A stretch of 64,000 nt of DNA from NCBI GenBank assembly GCA_902770835.1, contig CACXUM010000007.1, positions 1 to 64,000 of the forward strand. Reading direction: 5' to 3'. The notes under the pieces were generated by a model. That model was not told where the DNA came from, made no database searches, and was given only the letters and a program-made list of their open reading frames with translations. A program made the position numbers and the translations under genes. This DNA comes from an uncultured Bacteroidia bacterium. Its GTDB lineage: Bacteria > Bacteroidota > Bacteroidia > Bacteroidales > F082. Shown here piece after piece: positions 60,831-64,000 of the stretch (the stretch's first letter is position 1; each line of letters opens with the position of its first letter).

Positions 60831-62090
60831 TTACAAAAAAAGTGCTTTTTTGAAGCCTTTCAGTATGATTTCAGTGGCTCCAACCTGACTTTTCAGGTAG
60901 TCGCGGCAGGTGAGCGAGGCCTTGTTGAAAAACGCCTCGTCGTCCATCAATCGGTTGAAAACCCTGCGCAAATCCTCTTCGTTCCGAACCGAAAATGCCC
61001 CTTGCATGGTCACCAAATCGACGGCCTCCTTGAAACTCTTGTATTTTGGCCCAAAAACCACAGGGCAACCGAAAGTGACCGGCTCCTGAATGTTGTGGAT
61101 ATTCACGCCGAAGCCTCCGCCGATGTAGACGAAACGGGCGTATTGGTAGAGTTGGTTGAGTATGCCTATTGTGTTGACGATCAAGATTTTTGATGTTTGT
61201 TCCGAATCGAGGTCAGTATAGCAGACGCTCTCAGGAAACATGGCCTTGATTTTGGACACATGCGAGGCCGAAACATCGTGCGGCGCAATGATGAGGCAAT
61301 AGTCGTCGGGCAATTGGGGCAGAAAACAGGCCAAAAGTTGCTCGTCGGGCGGCCAAGTGCTGCCCCCGATGATGCACTTCCGTCCCTTGATGAAACGCTC
61401 AATTTCCGGGAAGGGCTTGGCCTGTTGCGCAATGGCAGCAACTCGGTCGAAGCGAGTGTCGCCACATATTGTTACATTGTCAAATCCGCTGTTTTTCAGT
61501 AATTTGGATGTTGTTTCGTCTTGCACAAAAAAGTGACTGACGGTCCGCAACTGCTTGCGGAACCACGAGCCGTACCATTGGAAGAAATACGAGTCGGGCT
61601 TGAGGATGAGGGAGATGTAGAACAAAGGAATGTCGGCCTCTTTCAAAGCCCTCATATAGTTGAACCAGAACTCGTACTTGATGAAAAACGCCGCCACGAA
61701 ATGATGCCGATGTACCCATTCTGTGGCATGGCGTGGAGTGTCGGAGGGGAGGTAAAGCACTTCGTCGGCCAGCGGGTAGTTTTTCCGAATCTCATAGCCC
61801 GAAGGCGAGAAAAACGACAGCAGAATCTTGAACTGGGGTTGGCTTTCCTTCAAGGCTTCAATGACAGGCCGGCCTTGTTCAAACTCGCCGAGCGAGGCCG
61901 CATGGAACCAAATCCATTGTTCGGCCTGTGTTTCGTCAGGCTCAACGACATTCTGCCTCTGAGCCAGACGAAACACCCGTCGGCCTTCCACCCATTGCTT
62001 GGCCTTGGCATGACCCAAGCACGCAGCTGCTTGCGCACCAAGTGAATAAAGGCGAATGGCTGTAGTGTAGAGCAATCGCACGGCTGTCAA
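60831..62090 (-). CDS. waaA: 3-deoxy-D-manno-octulosonic acid (Kdo) transferase
   Basis: 419 residues, GT-B fold. HAASLGEFEQGRPVIEAL carries the catalytic Glu (about 70); SFFSPSGYEIRKNYPLAD, IGGSTWPPDEQLL and YIGGGFGVNIHNIQEPVTFGCPVVFGP are the KdtA blocks. Adds Kdo to lipid IVA. Start taken as TTG 62090, because TTGA overlaps the stop of the upstream gene exactly like an ATGA junction; GTG 62081 is the alternative. Uses the sugar whose synthesis starts with KdsD (44620). Confidence 0.92.
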   Translation of the reverse strand: MTAVRLLYTTAIRLYSLGAQAAACLGHAKAKQWVEGRRVFRLAQRQNVVEPDETQAEQWIWFHAASLGEFEQGRPVIEALKESQPQFKILLSFFSPSGYEIRKNYPLADEVLYLPSDTPRHATEWVHRHHFVAAFFIKYEFWFNYMRALKEADIPLFYISLILKPDSYFFQWYGSWFRKQLRTVSHFFVQDETTSKLLKNSGFDNVTICGDTRFDRVAAIAQQAKPFPEIERFIKGRKCIIGGSTWPPDEQLLACFLPQLPDDYCLIIAPHDVSASHVSKIKAMFPESVCYTDLDSEQTSKILIVNTIGILNQLYQYARFVYIGGGFGVNIHNIQEPVTFGCPVVFGPKYKSFKEAVDLVTMQGAFSVRNEEDLRRVFNRLMDDEAFFNKASLTCRDYLKSQVGATEIILKGFKKALFL

Positions 62091-62878
62091 TTATAGTAGT
62101 ATTCTTGCGGCTGGCGTTCATAGGTGGGGATGTTCCATGTGACGCGGATGCCGTAGTAGAGGTCGTTGTAGCGCTTGTGCGGGTCGGTGCGGCCCACGGG
62201 CTGGCCGTCGAACACGCGGAAATCGTAGTCGCGGAGATCGCGGGTGCGGGCGTAAGTCACCTCAAGTGAAATCGAGAGGTTGAGCAATCTTGTATCGCTA
62301 AGAAACAGATAGCCGGCCTCAAGATGCACCGCCGGACCGCCACGCTTTCGGTCGTAGCCGTATTGGTAGTCGCCATCCACCGGATAAGGCGGGTTGAGGC
62401 GTTCTTGCTGATAATCCACGCGGATGCGGTTGGTGAGATAGCCCAAACCGCCCTGCACGAAAAAGCCGCTATTGGGATTGGAGCCAAAAGGGAACAGTTT
62501 TCCGACCTCAGCCTGAAAATGTAAGCCACGCTGCTGAATCCAAAGCATGGCCACACTGCCCTCGCCGCCAAAGATTTCGCCATCGACTGTGGTGATGCCT
62601 TCGCCGAAAATGTCGATGCGGTCACCTTTGATTTTGTTGCCGAAAATGTAGTTGGCATTGGCCGTCAGAAGCCAGTTCGACTCGGTCTTGTACACAAAAC
62701 TGCCGCCAATATTGTGGCTGATGCCGTACAAATCCTTGGTGTTCAAACCGGGGATATGGAAAGCGTAGGTGACTTGGAACATGGCCACGGGAATAGGGTC
62801 TTTCATAATGTCCTTCGGCATTTGGGCCTGTAAAGCCAAGCCCGCGAGAAGGAGCAAGGAAATAAAGATTCTGCGCAT
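62087..62878 (-). CDS. Outer-membrane beta-barrel-like protein
   Basis: 263 residues from ATG 62878. Signal peptide MRRIFISLLLLAGLALQAQ. The rest alternates polar and hydrophobic residues in short strands with aromatic ends (NWLLTANANYIFGNKI, GFFVQGGLGYLTNRI, LNLSISLEVTYARTRD, YNDLYYGIRVTWNI), as in small outer-membrane barrels of Bacteroidota. Upstream of and coupled to waaA, suggesting an envelope role. No named family recognised. Confidence 0.72.
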   Translation of the reverse strand: MRRIFISLLLLAGLALQAQMPKDIMKDPIPVAMFQVTYAFHIPGLNTKDLYGISHNIGGSFVYKTESNWLLTANANYIFGNKIKGDRIDIFGEGITTVDGEIFGGEGSVAMLWIQQRGLHFQAEVGKLFPFGSNPNSGFFVQGGLGYLTNRIRVDYQQERLNPPYPVDGDYQYGYDRKRGGPAVHLEAGYLFLSDTRLLNLSISLEVTYARTRDLRDYDFRVFDGQPVGRTDPHKRYNDLYYGIRVTWNIPTYERQPQEYYYN

Positions 62879-62905
62879 GTTTTTTCTTTTTCGATACAAA
62901 CGGAA

Positions 62906-64000
62906 TTAGCGTGTTTTTATTATGCTGCGGACAAAGATGTCGTCGCCTTTCAGGATGCGGACGGTATAGAGGCCGTTTTCGAGTCCCTCCAACTGGAAAG
63001 TGTCTTCATCGACCTCGATTCTTCTAACCAATTTTCCCTCAGCGGAATACACCTCAATCAGTGTCATGCCTGCACATTGGATGGTCACCTTGTCGGAAGT
63101 CGGGTTAGGGAAGATGGTCACTTGATTGTCGCTCTCGCCAAGGCCAGTGAAATAGTTGGCGCACGCCTCGTTGGAATGGGCGGAAATACCCTTTTCGTAC
63201 ACGGCCTTCACCGTATAGCAGTGCTGCATATTGATGGCCATTTCGGTGTCGTTGTATTCCGTATCGGTGAGACCCTCGGCAATCAGTTCGTAGTCGCGGA
63301 AGAGATTGTAGGAAAGTGCTCTGTCGATGCTATTCCAAGACGTGGCCATCTGGCCTTCGTGTATGTCAGTGATTCGGATTTCGGGAACCACGTTGATGAC
63401 CTCGAAATCGAAGCGGGCGGTAAAGGCAACACAGTCGTCGCCATAGTCGGGCATCACTTCAATAAAGTGACTGCCTTCCAAGGCTGTTGTGTAGGAAGGT
63501 GTTTCAACCGTTTCGGGCAAAAGCCAATCGTTGTCGATCATCACTTTGTACGATTCGGCATCGCCGTTCCACGTAATGGTAACCAGGGCTCCATCAAAGG
63601 AATAGTCGAAGCCATCCACACCAGCACACACGTTTTGCGTCAGGCTGACCGGTTCGGAGTCGCAACCATAGTCGGAATGCGCCACCACGATGATTGAATT
63701 TGTTCCAACTTGGGCAGCAAATACGGCATCTGAAGAATAAACTGTTTGGGTGTCCCCGCCATTGCAAGTGACTTCATAATAGCTGTCGTGTGAGGCTCCA
63801 TCCCAATTGAAATGCAACATACCGTCAGCATCCAATTTGACAAATCTCAAGTTTTCAACGGGCTTGCAAATGCAAATCTCGACATCGGCATCCAGCGTAT
63901 AGCAACCGTCTACAACAGGACGAACCACGACCGAGGTCAGACCTTCTTCAACCTCGAAAATGTAATGCGTTTCCTCGACCGTTGCCACAACCTCACCTTG
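62906..64000 (-). CDS. T9SS-exported protein, C-terminal part (5' end outside window)
   Basis: The open frame runs off the right edge; at least 364 residues are in the window. It contains Fn3-like or cleaved-adhesin-like modules (GVDGFDYSFDGALVTITWNGDAESYKVMIDNDWLL, EIRITDIHEGQMATSWNSIDRALSYNLFRDYELIAEGLTDTEYNDTEM) with repeated Cys pairs. The C-terminal sorting domain has VTIFPNPTSDKVTIQC, VYSAEGKLVRRI and GLYTVRILKGDD. Only the export and display modules are visible; any catalytic domain lies beyond the window. Confidence 0.82.
   Translation of the reverse strand, partial: QGEVVATVEETHYIFEVEEGLTSVVVRPVVDGCYTLDADVEICICKPVENLRFVKLDADGMLHFNWDGASHDSYYEVTCNGGDTQTVYSSDAVFAAQVGTNSIIVVAHSDYGCDSEPVSLTQNVCAGVDGFDYSFDGALVTITWNGDAESYKVMIDNDWLLPETVETPSYTTALEGSHFIEVMPDYGDDCVAFTARFDFEVINVVPEIRITDIHEGQMATSWNSIDRALSYNLFRDYELIAEGLTDTEYNDTEMAINMQHCYTVKAVYEKGISAHSNEACANYFTGLGESDNQVTIFPNPTSDKVTIQCAGMTLIEVYSAEGKLVRRIEVDEDTFQLEGLENGLYTVRILKGDDIFVRSIIKTR

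Overview
The window reads as a chromosomal segment of an anaerobic, fermentative Bacteroidales bacterium (phylum Bacteroidota), probably an uncultured gut or rumen type. The evidence is consistent across the window. Secreted proteins end in type IX secretion (T9SS) sorting domains with a YPNP motif. Promoters carry the Bacteroidota -7 box TAnnTTTG, and strong Shine-Dalgarno sites are rare. The F-type ATP synthase operon has the Bacteroidota gene order. Also present are a MurF-Alr fusion, a DUF4271-HemD-RnpA-YidD run, acetate kinase with phosphotransacetylase, a pyrophosphate-type phosphofructokinase and a GH92 alpha-mannosidase. No rRNA, tRNA or CRISPR array was seen.

Layout. 0.1-1.4 kb: a cysteate synthase-like PLP enzyme, divergent from the ATP synthase operon (1.6-9.0 kb: atpD, atpC, AtpI-like, atpB, atpE, atpF, atpH, atpA, atpG). 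9.1-13.8 kb: a secreted C10 cysteine protease, a DUF805 protein and the ribosome factor EttA. 13.8-26.9 kb is the accessory part: a DUF234-type ATPase, a Bro-N gene fragment, a one-polypeptide MmeI-type restriction-modification enzyme translationally coupled to a glycosyltransferase, a second glycosyltransferase, an LptF/LptG permease, a PAS protein, an AAA-ATPase/PD-(D/E)XK protein, an Rpn-type nuclease and a broken toxin-antitoxin locus. 27.0-29.5 kb: ackA-pta. 29.6-35.8 kb: DUF4271, hemD, rnpA, yidD, an S41 protease, an O-antigen ligase/polymerase and cytidine deaminase. 35.8-41.8 kb: a second DUF234-type ATPase, GtrA, queA, a Cys/Lys-repeat secreted protein, a polyprenyl synthase and an uncharacterised gene. 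41.9-51.5 kb: DUF4296 lipoprotein, recQ, kdsD, lptB, a RelE/ParE-type toxin-antitoxin pair, pssA, murF-alr and PPi-type phosphofructokinase. 51.6-64 kb: GH92 mannosidase, a small GIY-YIG nuclease between repeat arrays, two T9SS-exported proteins, a divergent PdxA homologue, waaA with an outer-membrane protein, and the 3' part of another T9SS-exported protein.

Functional links. Envelope genes are scattered but form a theme: KdsD and WaaA (Kdo synthesis and transfer), LptB and LptF/G (LPS export), two glycosyltransferases, an O-antigen ligase and GtrA. Energy metabolism is represented by the ATP synthase, AckA-Pta and PPi-PFK.

The most unusual signal is the number and placement of short repeats. 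Tandem or palindromic repeats begin at, contain or directly follow the stop codon of at least eight genes. Two different repeat-like elements lie in frame inside the O-antigen ligase gene. A GIY-YIG nuclease gene lies between inverted arrays of a dispersed repeat, and a DUF234-type ATPase gene is bracketed by copies of one 9-11 bp motif.
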